This document shows positions 29,568 through 38,138 of a stretch of DNA of 38,461 bases, piece by piece. Position 1 is the first letter of the stretch. Each line of letters begins with the position of its first letter. The notes under the pieces were generated by a model. The model saw only the letters and a list, made by a program, of their open reading frames with translations, was not told where the DNA came from and made no database searches. Both the position numbers and the translations under genes were made by a program. This DNA is from an uncultured Burkholderiales bacterium (GTDB taxonomy: Bacteria > Pseudomonadota > Gammaproteobacteria > Burkholderiales > Burkholderiaceae_C): NCBI GenBank assembly GCA_903838355.1, contig CAILYC010000052.1:1-38461 (forward strand), given 5' to 3'.

Positions 29568-30272
29568 TCAAAGTCCCAAATAGGCTTTTTTGATCTCTGG
29601 CTGGCTGGCGATCTCATTCGAGGCCCCCGAGCTCACCACGCGACCGTTCTCCAGCACATAGGTGCGCTCAGACACTGCGAGCGCGCGACTCACGTTTTGC
29701 TCGACCAAAAGCACCGAGGTCCCGCGCTCGTGGATGGATTGAATCACATTGAACATCTCACTCACAATCGCGGGGGCAAGACCGAGAGACGGTTCATCGA
29801 GCAAGAGCAGTTGCGGCAAGGCCATCAAAGCGCGCCCGATGGCCACCATTTGCTGCTGCCCTCCCGAGAGTTCTGCAGAGACTTGCTTCAACTTGGTCTT
29901 CACCACGGGAAAAAGCTCACACACCCACTCCAAAGTGTCGGCTCTTTTTGAGCGGGCCTTCGCGTGCACGGCACCCAAGAGCAAATTCTCCTGCACCGTC
30001 ATGGATCCATACAAACGCCTGCCCTCCGGCACCAAGGCGAGACCGCGCTCACACAAACGGTGCGCGGCCAGTCCGGTGAGGTCCTCTCCTTGCCAGAGAA
30101 TTTTCCCAACACGCGTGCGGTTCAACCCCATGATGGCATTGATCAAGGTGGTTTTGCCCGCGCCATTGGGGCCGATCACACAGACCAACTCTTTTGGCTC
30201 GATCTTCATCGACACCGCCCACAGGGCCGGTGCTGCACCGTAATTGACGTGGACGTTTTGGAGCTCAAGCAT
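29568..30272 (-). CDS. livF: Branched-chain-amino-acid-type ABC transporter ATPase (LivF)
   Basis: A 234-residue ABC ATPase of the LivF type: MLELQNVHVNYGAAPAL at the start, Walker A GPNGAGKTT, signature LSGGQQQMVAIGRAL and Walker B LLLLDEPSLGLAP. LivF and LivG together power high-affinity import through LivH/LivM. It starts 9 bases after the livMG stop. In this window the permease, ATPase and binding-protein genes lie in order livK-livH-livMG-livF on the minus strand. The catabolic neighbours on the other strand suggest an aromatic or related carboxylic acid rather than an amino acid as substrate. Confidence 0.93.
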   Translation of the reverse strand: MLELQNVHVNYGAAPALWAVSMKIEPKELVCVIGPNGAGKTTLINAIMGLNRTRVGKILWQGEDLTGLAAHRLCERGLALVPEGRRLYGSMTVQENLLLGAVHAKARSKRADTLEWVCELFPVVKTKLKQVSAELSGGQQQMVAIGRALMALPQLLLLDEPSLGLAPAIVSEMFNVIQSIHERGTSVLLVEQNVSRALAVSERTYVLENGRVVSSGASNEIASQPEIKKAYLGL

Positions 30273-30281
30273 GGATAGACT

Positions 30282-32129
30282 TCACTGTGCGTTGGGCAAA
30301 GACAGCTCGCCGTGGCCTTCGCCCAAATAGGCGGTGACCACCTGCGGCTCGCGCATGACCGCTTGCGGCAAACCGTAAGCAATGACCCGGCCTTGATCGA
30401 GCACCAGCAAATGATCGGACAAGGCCATCACCGCTTGCATCACATGCTCCACAAAGACAATGGAGGTGCCTTGGTCGCGGATACGGCGGATGGTCTGCAC
30501 CGCCACCTCGATCTCGCCAGGGGTGAGGCCAGAGAGCACCTCGTCGAGCAACAAAACCCGGGGCTTGGCCGCCAAGGCGCGCGCCAACTCCAAGAATTTG
30601 CGCTGGTGCAAATTGAGCTCATCGGGCAAGTCGTTCGCCCGTGCCGAAAGTCCCGTGAACTCAAGCCAGACACAAGCCTCTTGGCGAGCTCGGGTCTGGT
30701 CGGTGTCGCTCACGCCATACTGAGACGAGAGCATGACGTTTTGCAGCACCGTGAGTCCAGCAAAGGGCCGGGGAATTTGGTAGGTGCGTGAAACACCGAG
30801 GCGTCGGATTTGGTGAGAAGGCAAGCCCTCACACGCCACACCGGCGAGTTGGATCGAACCACTCGTGGGAGAAAAATGCCCCGTCACCACATTGATGAAG
30901 GTCGATTTGCCCGACCCGTTGGGCCCCAGAAGCCCCAAGATTTCACCTTGGTAAAGCTTCAAATCCACGCCATCAAGCGCCTTGATGCCAGCAAAGTGTT
31001 TGGTAAGTCCTTTGACCTCGAGCGCGAGCGGCACATCACTCCAATCCATGGGCTCGCGCGCGACAAGCCCCAAAGAAGCCAGCGCGTCATCAGCGACAGC
31101 GCCGCGCTCGTGCTCGGGCGCCAAAGCAGACACATCTTTGGTCTTTGCTTTAACACGCGCCTTGCGCCAAGATTGGTAGGTCCCCCATATGCCTTGGGGC
31201 ATGAGGAGCACCGAGAAGGTGAGGATCAAACCAATGACAATGCGGCCCATCAAGGCGCTCGCCCCATCGGTGAAGGCGTTGAGCAAAAAGGTGATCAAGA
31301 CGGCACCCACCATGGGGCCAGCCCAATGGCGTGCACCACCGAGCACACTCATGAGCACCACTGTCAAAGGGACCGTGATGTTGAAAGTTTCACCCACCGT
31401 CACATAGGAGACATAAAGCGCATGAACGCTTCCCATCATGCCGGCAAAAAAACTCGACACGGCAAAGGCGGCCATTTTGAGGGCAAAGGTGGGCACGCCG
31501 TGGACTTGCGCGACATCCTCATCGTCGTGAATGGCCAAAAGACCCAGACCGGCTTTGGAGAAGTAGAGGGTTCTGGCCGAGAGCAAACACAACATCGCCA
31601 GCCCGAGCCCCAAATAGTAAAAGCTCGATGATGCACTGGGGCCAATTTCGGGGACGTGCACGCCCATCAAATAAACACCGGGGCCGCCATCAATGGGCGT
31701 GTTCACAATCAAGGTGGAGAGCACAAACGTGACGGCCAAGGTGATCAGGGCAAACGACTCACCGCGAATTTTCTTCAAACGAAACACCACCGCCCCCACC
31801 GCCAACGCCAAGAGGCAGGCCACAACACCCGAGAGCAGCACACTGCTCACGAATCCGAAATTAAGCCGGGTGGCAAAGGTCGCCATGCCGTACATCCCTA
31901 GACCAAAAAAAGCCCCGTGGCCAAAAGAGAAGTAGCCCGAATACCCAGAGAGCATGTTCCAGCTCGTGGACAAGGTCACCCAAAAAAACACCATATAGAG
32001 CAAAGACTGCCAATAGTTGGGCAAGCCCCCATAGGGCGCCGCCACCAGCGCCACGACGGCCAAACCGAAAGCCACGGTGGTGAGCGCCTGGCGAGAGTAA
32101 AAAGGACTGCTCGCCTCAGTCATGTCCAC
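30282..32129 (-). CDS. LivM-LivG fusion: ABC permease joined to ATPase
   Basis: A single 615-residue protein. Residues ~15-330 are the LivM-type permease with about eight membrane segments (GYSGYFSFGHGAFFGLGMYG is the LivM loop; VLLGGARHWAGP-like MSVLGGARHWAGP lies near 260). Residues ~365-615 are the LivG-type ATPase (Walker A LLGPNGSGKST near 400, signature DELNLHQRKFLELARAL, Walker B LLLDEVLSGL). Such fusions occur in Burkholderiales transporters. The signature LSGGQ is altered to LNLHQ, as in some LivG. It overlaps the upstream livH by 14 bases, so translation is coupled. Confidence 0.92.
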   Translation of the reverse strand: MDMTEASSPFYSRQALTTVAFGLAVVALVAAPYGGLPNYWQSLLYMVFFWVTLSTSWNMLSGYSGYFSFGHGAFFGLGMYGMATFATRLNFGFVSSVLLSGVVACLLALAVGAVVFRLKKIRGESFALITLAVTFVLSTLIVNTPIDGGPGVYLMGVHVPEIGPSASSSFYYLGLGLAMLCLLSARTLYFSKAGLGLLAIHDDEDVAQVHGVPTFALKMAAFAVSSFFAGMMGSVHALYVSYVTVGETFNITVPLTVVLMSVLGGARHWAGPMVGAVLITFLLNAFTDGASALMGRIVIGLILTFSVLLMPQGIWGTYQSWRKARVKAKTKDVSALAPEHERGAVADDALASLGLVAREPMDWSDVPLALEVKGLTKHFAGIKALDGVDLKLYQGEILGLLGPNGSGKSTFINVVTGHFSPTSGSIQLAGVACEGLPSHQIRRLGVSRTYQIPRPFAGLTVLQNVMLSSQYGVSDTDQTRARQEACVWLEFTGLSARANDLPDELNLHQRKFLELARALAAKPRVLLLDEVLSGLTPGEIEVAVQTIRRIRDQGTSIVFVEHVMQAVMALSDHLLVLDQGRVIAYGLPQAVMREPQVVTAYLGEGHGELSLPNAQ

Positions 32130-32967
32130 GCCTTAAGAGCAAAATCAAAATCAGCAAAGTAAACGACACCAAAGGCGCCCAGGTTGGTGCCGTGATCGCC
32201 ATGGTCATGGACTCACTGATCCCGACCACGAGACCGGCAAAAAGTGGTGCCCAAGCCGAGGCCAAGCGCCCCATCATCACCACTGCAAAAATGACCCCAA
32301 TCCAGGCAAAGATTTGCGACGGTGCCAAGGTGAAGGTGAGGGCCACGCAAACACCCGCACAGGCGGCCAAGCCGGCACACACGCCTGCAAGCGCCAAGGA
32401 CAATTGATGCGCATTGATGCCAAAGGCTTGGGCGATTTCAGCGTCTTCGGCCGCCGCTCTCACCGATCGACCAACATCGGTTTTGTAGAGCATCCAGCTC
32501 ACAAAGGCACACGCCAAGACCGCCAAGACAATGGTGATGGACTCGGAGTAGGTGACGATGATGCCACCAAAGCGAAACTTCATCTCGTCGTAGGGACTGG
32601 CCATGCGTCGAAAGTCCGCACTCCAAAACAACTGCAGCAAGGCCTCCACCGAGACCGCGATGCCAAAGGTGGCCATGAGGGAGTTAAACGGGGTGATGGC
32701 GAACTTGGAGAGCACGGCCTGCAGCAAGGCACCCAGGAGTGCAAAGGCGGGCACCAACATCAACAAACTCAGCAAGGGATCCACCCCAAAGCGGGTTTTA
32801 AATTCATAGGTTAAATAGGCCGACAAAAACACCCAGGCAAAGTGGGCCAAGTTGATCTGCTTTAAGATCCCCCAACCCAAGCCCAGTCCAAGGCCAATGA
32901 GACCATACAGTGCGCCCATGAAGACACCTGCGGCCAAGGCTTGGAGCAATAAATTTAAACTGGGCAT
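32116..32967 (-). CDS. livH: LivH-type ABC transporter permease
   Basis: A 283-residue permease with about eight membrane segments; AGVFMGALYGLIGLGLGLGW near the N-terminus and the EAA-like loop containing GRSVRAAAEDAEIAQAFG are LivH hallmarks. It forms the channel with LivM. It overlaps livMG by 14 bases and follows the livK-like gene by 177 bases. That gap holds a 13-copy hexamer repeat ending 24 bases before the start codon; no clear Shine-Dalgarno is visible. Confidence 0.92.
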   Translation of the reverse strand: MPSLNLLLQALAAGVFMGALYGLIGLGLGLGWGILKQINLAHFAWVFLSAYLTYEFKTRFGVDPLLSLLMLVPAFALLGALLQAVLSKFAITPFNSLMATFGIAVSVEALLQLFWSADFRRMASPYDEMKFRFGGIIVTYSESITIVLAVLACAFVSWMLYKTDVGRSVRAAAEDAEIAQAFGINAHQLSLALAGVCAGLAACAGVCVALTFTLAPSQIFAWIGVIFAVVMMGRLASAWAPLFAGLVVGISESMTMAITAPTWAPLVSFTLLILILLLRRGHD

Positions 32968-32990
32968 GGCGCTAAGCGGTGAGCGCCCAA

Positions 32991-33072
<82 letters not shown>

Positions 33073-33144
33073 TCATGGACATGAGGATGTTGAGCAAAGC
33101 AGACCAGTTGAACAGTGACAGGGACCGGGTCGTTGGCCGCTGCA

Positions 33145-34350
33145 TCAAACCATCATTTTACTGCCTGGCATGGCAAGTTCTTTGGGGTGGATCACCACCC
33201 ATTTCCCCGCTTGGAGTTGCTTGACCCGGTTGAAGTCATCGCCATAGTTGTTGGGGCCATCAAAGCGCACCCGACCCACGATGGTGTCAACTTTATTGGC
33301 TTTGAGCCAATTGGCGATTTTTCGGTCTTCTAAGGAGTTGGCACCGACCACACCGGCTTGCAAAATTTGCCAACCGGTGAAGGCATTGGCCGCTTGCAGC
33401 TCAAACACGGTGTCGGGGAAATTGGCTTTGCCAGCGCGCTCGTTGAACGTCGAGATGACTTGCGAGTACTCGGTGTGACTGGTAAAGGGCAGGTGCTGCT
33501 CAAACGTGGTCAAGGTGAGGGCGCGTGCGGCCAGCGCTGATTGGGCCATGGGACCAGGAGACGGGTAGAGGTGAAAATGCAGCTTGGGGTGGTAATCGAT
33601 TTTGTCCATCGCCTCCAAGAGTTGAATGCTCTCAGGACCTATCGAGCCCACCCACAAAAAATCGGCATCGGCTTCCTTGATCCGTGCCGCAATGGCGCCA
33701 AAGTCTTTGTTGCCGAAATCCCATTCGAGCCACAACGACTCTTTGAGCCCGCGGCGCTTGAAGACCTCGCGCGCACCCACCGACATGAAAATGACAGACG
33801 GGAACTTGCTGCTCACCAAGGTCACGGTTTTGGGATTGGCGCCTGCGGCGAGCACGGCATCCAAGACGGTATTGGGGGCCGTCGTGCCGGGATCGGATCC
33901 CATCACGTAGCCCGGAAAATGCATATCGTATTTGGCCAGCGACGGAATGCCAAAGGAGTTGCTGACCAAGACCTTGCCGTAGCGCTGTGCCACCCCCATC
34001 GCCGACAAGGTGTTGGCCGTGGCATAGGGGCCCATGAGCAAGTCCACGTGTTCGCCTGAGATCAGTTCCTCATACAAGTTGCGAGTCAAATCGGGCTTGG
34101 ATTGATCGTCTTTGATGATCCACTCAACAGGGCGACCCAAGAGACCGCCCTTTTTATTCAATTGCTCCACAAAGATCTCGCCCGCCAAGCGGTGCAGTGC
34201 AGCGGTCCCCGACAAAGGACCGGTCAAGGACAAGGAGCTGCCCACTCGGATGGGCTTGGCCGAGGCCAAGGTTTGCGCCGAGGTTTTAAGTCTAGGGCTG
34301 GCCAACATCGCAGCCGCCACCATACTCAGAAGAAATGGTCTTTTTTGCAT
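33145..34350 (-). CDS. LivK-type periplasmic solute-binding protein
   Basis: A 401-residue type I periplasmic binding protein. The basic start MQKRPFLLSM and hydrophobic segment to residue ~17 look like a signal peptide, with cleavage near residue 25 (TSAQ-TLAS). Then come IRVGSSLSLTGPLSG, EQLNKKGGLLGRPVE, LLMGPYATA and other Peripla_BP_6 landmarks. It is the first gene of the transporter block (livK-livH-livMG-livF). Divergent expression with the catabolic genes to its right and a dyad in the shared promoter region suggest common control. Ligand probably an aromatic or aliphatic carboxylate. Confidence 0.92.
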   Translation of the reverse strand: MQKRPFLLSMVAAAMLASPRLKTSAQTLASAKPIRVGSSLSLTGPLSGTAALHRLAGEIFVEQLNKKGGLLGRPVEWIIKDDQSKPDLTRNLYEELISGEHVDLLMGPYATANTLSAMGVAQRYGKVLVSNSFGIPSLAKYDMHFPGYVMGSDPGTTAPNTVLDAVLAAGANPKTVTLVSSKFPSVIFMSVGAREVFKRRGLKESLWLEWDFGNKDFGAIAARIKEADADFLWVGSIGPESIQLLEAMDKIDYHPKLHFHLYPSPGPMAQSALAARALTLTTFEQHLPFTSHTEYSQVISTFNERAGKANFPDTVFELQAANAFTGWQILQAGVVGANSLEDRKIANWLKANKVDTIVGRVRFDGPNNYGDDFNRVKQLQAGKWVVIHPKELAMPGSKMMV

Positions 34351-34380
34351 CCAACAAACCCAATATCAATTTTACAACCA

Positions 34381-34457
34381 GGCGGTCAACACCGCCCTTC
34401 AATTTATAGGCCTGAGCAATTCTTACTTAAGCACCCAGTCAAACCCATGAGTGCTTA
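34381..34457. promoter_or_regulatory. Candidate livK promoter and operator dyads in the divergent control region
   Basis: On the minus strand, TTAAGT (34425-34430) and TATAAA (34403-34408) are 16 bases apart and could be the livK promoter. TAAGCAC (34428-34434) and GTGCTTA (34451-34457) form an inverted repeat with 16 bases between; one half overlaps the -35 element, as an operator would. A tight hairpin GGCGGT-CAAC-ACCGCC (34381-34396) lies between the promoter and the start codon. No regulator gene is visible nearby. Confidence 0.35.
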
Positions 34458-34511
34458 CCCCAACTGAGTGCAAACAGGCTTTTGCCGGTTTTTAGACCAT
34501 AATTGAATGTG

Positions 34512-34539
34512 CCAGTCCGCCCGCCTGCGCGCGGACTGG
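34512..34539 (+). other. Strong stem-loop in the leader of the citryl-CoA-lyase-like gene
   Basis: CCAGTCCGC (34512-34520) and GCGGACTGG (34531-34539) pair perfectly over 9 bases with a GC-rich 10-base loop. A run of six T follows 13 bases later (34553-34558). It could be an attenuator-like structure, though the T-run is too far for a classic terminator, or part of an operator. Confidence 0.45.
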
Positions 34540-34607
34540 GGCGTGAAGGACCTTTTTTAAGTTTTAAGCCGCGCCATCGATCCACCGACTCGCCAATGAT
34601 TTTCCCC

Positions 34608-35465
34608 ATGAACTCACCCCACACCGACACTTCGCTCACCCCCAAATCCAAGACCTTCAGCGCTGAAGGCGGCAAGACTCACATGGCCTTGGTGCAAGCC
34701 GACTCGGTCACGGTACGCGGCAAAGATTTGTGTGAGGAGCTCATTGGCCAGCACAGCTTCACCGCCTATTTCCTTTTTTTGCTGACCGGTCAAACACCCA
34801 GCAACACCCTCATTCGCGCCACCGATGCGACCTTGATCGCCATTGCCGAACACGGCTTGGTCCCCTCGGTCGTGGCTTCTCGCATGACCTTGGCCGCCGC
34901 ACCCGATGCCATCCAAGGCGCGGTGGCTGCAGGTCTACTGGGTTGTGGCTCGGTGATTTTGGGCGCGGCAGAAACAGCAGGACAGTTGCTTATTGAAATT
35001 TTGTCGCTCACCGAGTCCTCTGGCCAAAGCCTTGAAGAGGTCTGTCAACAAAAACTTCTAGCCCTCAAATCGAGCCGCCAAACCTTGCCCGGCTTTGGCC
35101 ACCCCACCCACAAGGCTGGGGACCCCAGAGCCCACAAACTGCTGAGTTTGGCGCATGAATGGGGGATTGCTGGCCCCCACGTGAAGGCCTTGGAGAGCGT
35201 CGCGGGCCAAGTGCCCTCGGTCTATGGGCGCGTTTTGCCCTTGAACGTCTCGGGTGCCATTCCAGCCGTGCTGCTGGATGCGGGCTTTCCCGCGGGTGCC
35301 TTGCGCGGCATTCCCCTTTTGGCCAGAACCGGCTCACTGGTGGCACATTTACTCGAAGAGCAGGTCAGGCCGATTGGCTTTAAGCTCGCCCAAGCCGCCG
35401 AAGACGCCATTGCGTATGATGGCCCCATGCCAGCTTTGCCGGCATCAACGGGCCCCAAGGCTTGA
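34608..35465 (+). CDS. Citryl-CoA-lyase-like / citrate synthase-family protein
   Basis: A citrate-synthase-fold protein of 285 residues from the ATG at 34608 (ATG 34596 is an alternative; the longer TTG frame from 34503 crosses the leader hairpin). It has GGKTHMALVQADSVTVRGKD, GFGHPTHKAGDPRAHKLL and VSGAIPAVLLDAGFP; the conserved His residues of the lyase/synthase site are in the FGHPTHK segment. The length is shorter than true citrate synthase (~430) and matches short citryl-CoA lyase-like proteins that cluster with CoA ligases. The acyl-CoA synthetase follows after 31 bases. It probably cleaves or condenses an acyl-CoA in the pathway; substrate not known. Confidence 0.75.
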   Translation: MNSPHTDTSLTPKSKTFSAEGGKTHMALVQADSVTVRGKDLCEELIGQHSFTAYFLFLLTGQTPSNTLIRATDATLIAIAEHGLVPSVVASRMTLAAAPDAIQGAVAAGLLGCGSVILGAAETAGQLLIEILSLTESSGQSLEEVCQQKLLALKSSRQTLPGFGHPTHKAGDPRAHKLLSLAHEWGIAGPHVKALESVAGQVPSVYGRVLPLNVSGAIPAVLLDAGFPAGALRGIPLLARTGSLVAHLLEEQVRPIGFKLAQAAEDAIAYDGPMPALPASTGPKA

Positions 35466-35496
35466 GGCTGCGCACTTGAGCGCTGGCACTCGCCCC

Positions 35497-37083
35497 ATGG
35501 AGCCGCTCGCGGTGATCGAGCGCTTTGGTGAGCACGATTTTTCGGTGCATGATTTTTTCACGCGCCGGGCGTTGGCCCTGGGTGACAAGGCCATGATCGA
35601 GTTCGAAGGCGAGGCGATGCCGTGGTCTGCCTGCCTAGACCTCAGAGAGCGCGCCCGCACCTGGCTCAAAGCTCAAGGCGTCGAGTTTGGGGACCGGGTC
35701 GGCCTCATGTCTTACAACCACCCGAGCACCGTCGTTTTATTCTTGGCCGCTTGTGACCTGGGTGTGATTTTGGTGCCCTGCAACCCTGAGTTTTCCGCGT
35801 CAGAGGCGCAATATATCTTTGAGCACGCCCAAGTCTGCGCCGTGATTTGTTCGGGCCAAGTCAAGGACAAGGTCCTCTTGGCCGTCTCTCACATGGACCC
35901 CACCCCTTGGAACGTGGTCAACGATGCAGCCGAGCCGTCCTTGATCGATACCTGGCTTGGCGTGTCCCCGGATCTGTTCACGATCAAGAGCAACGCCGAC
36001 ACCACGTGCTTGATCATCTACACGTCGGGGACCACGGGTTTTCCCAAAGGTGTCATGCACTCACAAAGAAGCTATTTGCTGACCGCCGAGGCCTTTGTCC
36101 ACCGTCTCTACCTTCAAGCCGATGAGCGCATGATGTGCGTCTTGCCACTCTTTCACATCAACGCCTTGATGTACTCTCTTGGCGGCGCCATGGCGTGCGG
36201 GGGCACCTTGATCTTGGTGCGCAAATTTTCTGCGTCGGAGTTTTGGCTCGTCGCGCTCAAAACGCGTGCCACACAAGTCAATGTGATCATGTCGGCGGCA
36301 GCCATTTTGTCGCGAAGGCCAATGTCAGAATTCCAAGCGGGTCACCAAATTCATAAAATGTTTTTGGCGCCTTTGAACCAAGACCTTCTCGATATATTCC
36401 ACACCCGTTTTTTGGTGCCCACTTTGATCGAGTGCTACGGCATGACCGAAATTCCGGGCGTGCTCAGCAACCCCTTTTTGGGCCCGCACAAGCTCGGCAG
36501 CATGGGCCGCATCTCGCCACACCCAAGCCCCAAAATCCAAACGCCCCAAGTGCGCGTCTTGGACGACTCGGGCTTGGAGTTGCCCGTGGGAGAAGTGGGC
36601 GAGATCGCGGTCAAAACCCCCACCATCATGCAAGGCTACTACAAGGACGAGGCACAAACGGCCGCGAGCTTCAAAGAGGGTTGGTTTTTGACGGGCGACT
36701 TGGGCTACCGTGACGCGGATGATTTCTTTTTCTTTTTCACCCGCAAAAAAGACATCATACGAAGAAAAGGCGAAAACCTCTCGGGGGCTGAAATCGACAC
36801 CGCCATCTCCTCCCACCCTGACGTGCAAGAGTGTGCCAGCATTGGCGTAGCCGCAGAGCTTGGAGAGGAGGAGGTGCTCATTGCGATCGTCCCCAAGCCT
36901 GGGAGTACACTCACCCCAGAGGCCGTGTATGAACATGCAAAAAAAGTTTTGTCGCCTTTAAAATGGCCGCGCTTCGTGGTGCTGGTGGAGAGCTTGCCCC
37001 ACACTGGTTCGATGAAAATCGCCAAATTTAAGTTAAAACCCGCCCAGCAATTGCTCGAACTCGCCACCGACTTTCAAGCCTGA
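35497..37083 (+). CDS. Acyl-CoA synthetase (class I adenylate-forming)
   Basis: A 528-residue ANL-superfamily ligase. The ATG at 35497 is chosen because the 81 upstream in-frame codons overlap the lyase gene and look unrelated. The P-loop YTSGTTGFPKG is at 175-185, YGMTEIPG is the A5 motif, TGDLGYRD the A7 motif, RRKGENLSG the hinge region, and a Lys in TGSMKIAKFKLK stands at the place of the catalytic Lys (usual GK replaced by MK). It activates a carboxylic acid to its CoA thioester via an acyl-AMP. Between a citryl-CoA-lyase-like gene and a ring-cleaving dioxygenase it probably acts on a ring-fission product or related acid. Confidence 0.88.
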   Translation: MEPLAVIERFGEHDFSVHDFFTRRALALGDKAMIEFEGEAMPWSACLDLRERARTWLKAQGVEFGDRVGLMSYNHPSTVVLFLAACDLGVILVPCNPEFSASEAQYIFEHAQVCAVICSGQVKDKVLLAVSHMDPTPWNVVNDAAEPSLIDTWLGVSPDLFTIKSNADTTCLIIYTSGTTGFPKGVMHSQRSYLLTAEAFVHRLYLQADERMMCVLPLFHINALMYSLGGAMACGGTLILVRKFSASEFWLVALKTRATQVNVIMSAAAILSRRPMSEFQAGHQIHKMFLAPLNQDLLDIFHTRFLVPTLIECYGMTEIPGVLSNPFLGPHKLGSMGRISPHPSPKIQTPQVRVLDDSGLELPVGEVGEIAVKTPTIMQGYYKDEAQTAASFKEGWFLTGDLGYRDADDFFFFFTRKKDIIRRKGENLSGAEIDTAISSHPDVQECASIGVAAELGEEEVLIAIVPKPGSTLTPEAVYEHAKKVLSPLKWPRFVVLVESLPHTGSMKIAKFKLKPAQQLLELATDFQA

Positions 37084-37134
37084 CTTTTTCACCCTTCCTT
37101 CACTGATCTTTCACCCAACCTTAGGAGCATGCCC

Positions 37135-38031
37135 ATGAGCTCAAAACCTCAAAACGCCCACACCATCGAGAACCTTTACGACGCGACCGACCTCATCACC
37201 CAAGAGGTGCTGGCGCGTTACGAGCAAACACCAGACCCACGCCTCAAAGAGATCATGCTCTCGCTCATCAAGCACATCCACAGCTTTGCCAAGGAGGTGA
37301 AACTCACCTCCGAGGAGTGGCTTTTTGCCATTCAGTACCTGGAGGAATCGGGCAAATGGTGCATGCCAGGACGCAGCGAGTTCATGATTTTCTCCGACGC
37401 CTTGGGTCTGTCCATGCTCACCGTCACACAGGACTACCCCAAACCCGCCCACGCCACCGAGGCCACCTTGGTGGGACCCTTTTTGCTTGAAAACGCCCCC
37501 AAATTTGAGATGGGCACCGACATCAGCGGTGGGGCTGCAGGAACGCCCATGTTTGCCCAGGGCGTGATTCGCGACACCGAAGGCCAACCCGTTGCCCACA
37601 CCGTGATCGATGTCTGGCACTCAGACGACCGCGGTCTTTATGATGTGCAAGACGATTTGGAGAAAAATGGCGCCTGGGCCCGCGCCGAGCTCAAGACCGA
37701 TGCCGATGGTCGCTACCACTTTTGGTCGGTCTTGCCCGTTGACTACCCGATTCCCCAAGATGGCACGGCCATTCGCATGCTTCGAGCCACCACCAACCGC
37801 ACCATGAGGCCAGCGCATTTGCACTTTAGACTTCAAGCTCCGGGCCACCGCACCTTGATCACCCACATATTTGACAAAAACAGCGAGCACCTCAACAGCG
37901 ATGCGGTGTTTGGTGTGCGCCCCTCACTCATTGCCGACTTTGTGCACCATGATGCCGGCATAGCGCCAGACGGCAAAAGCATGAGCAGTGAGTTCTATAC
38001 CTTGGACTATGATTTCATCATGACGCGTTAA
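37135..38031 (+). CDS. Intradiol ring-cleavage dioxygenase (catechol/hydroxyquinol 1,2-dioxygenase type)
   Basis: A 298-residue non-haem Fe(III) dioxygenase. The ATG at 37135 is preferred over 37129: AGGAG at 37123-37127 lies 7 bases from it but only one base from the earlier ATG. The four iron ligands can be placed: Tyr169 (DDRGLYDVQ), Tyr204 (PVDYPIPQDG), His228 and His230 (RPAHLHFRL). The N-terminal helical dimerisation domain (1-105) is typical of catechol or hydroxyquinol 1,2-dioxygenases rather than protocatechuate 3,4-dioxygenase. It cleaves an ortho-diol ring to a muconate-type product. It is the last gene of the plus-strand catabolic set; catechol versus hydroxyquinol cannot be told by eye. 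Confidence 0.92.
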   Translation: MSSKPQNAHTIENLYDATDLITQEVLARYEQTPDPRLKEIMLSLIKHIHSFAKEVKLTSEEWLFAIQYLEESGKWCMPGRSEFMIFSDALGLSMLTVTQDYPKPAHATEATLVGPFLLENAPKFEMGTDISGGAAGTPMFAQGVIRDTEGQPVAHTVIDVWHSDDRGLYDVQDDLEKNGAWARAELKTDADGRYHFWSVLPVDYPIPQDGTAIRMLRATTNRTMRPAHLHFRLQAPGHRTLITHIFDKNSEHLNSDAVFGVRPSLIADFVHHDAGIAPDGKSMSSEFYTLDYDFIMTR

Positions 38032-38044
38032 TAGCAAGGCAGAA

Positions 38045-38064
38045 CGCGCAAAGCGCGAACCTTT
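38045..38064 (+). terminator. Possible terminator after the dioxygenase
   Basis: CGCGC-AAA-GCGCG (38045-38057) forms a short tight hairpin, with TTTT at 38061-38064. The stem is only 5 base pairs and the T-run short, so this is weak evidence. It lies 14 bases after the stop codon. Confidence 0.35.
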
Positions 38065-38095
38065 TGCGCAGGAGCTCGTTAGAGCGTGCTGCTTA

Positions 38096-38138
38096 TTGAC
38101 ATCCTCCCGGCTCTGAAGAGACCGGGATTCCTACGGTG
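38096..38138 (-). repeat. Right-end hairpin of an IS200/IS605-type element
   Basis: TCCCGG (38105-38110) pairs with CCGGGA (38122-38127), with TCT/AGA continuing the stem after a C bulge. Read on the minus strand the hairpin is followed by GGATGTCAA, a sequence I recognise as the common right end of IS200/IS605-group (tnpB) elements. The element edge is probably within 38091-38100. Confidence 0.65.

Noticed and set aside
35254..35496. Longer N-terminus for the acyl-CoA synthetase
   Set aside because: It overlaps the lyase-like gene in another frame and is not family-like; the ATG at 35497 starts conserved sequence.
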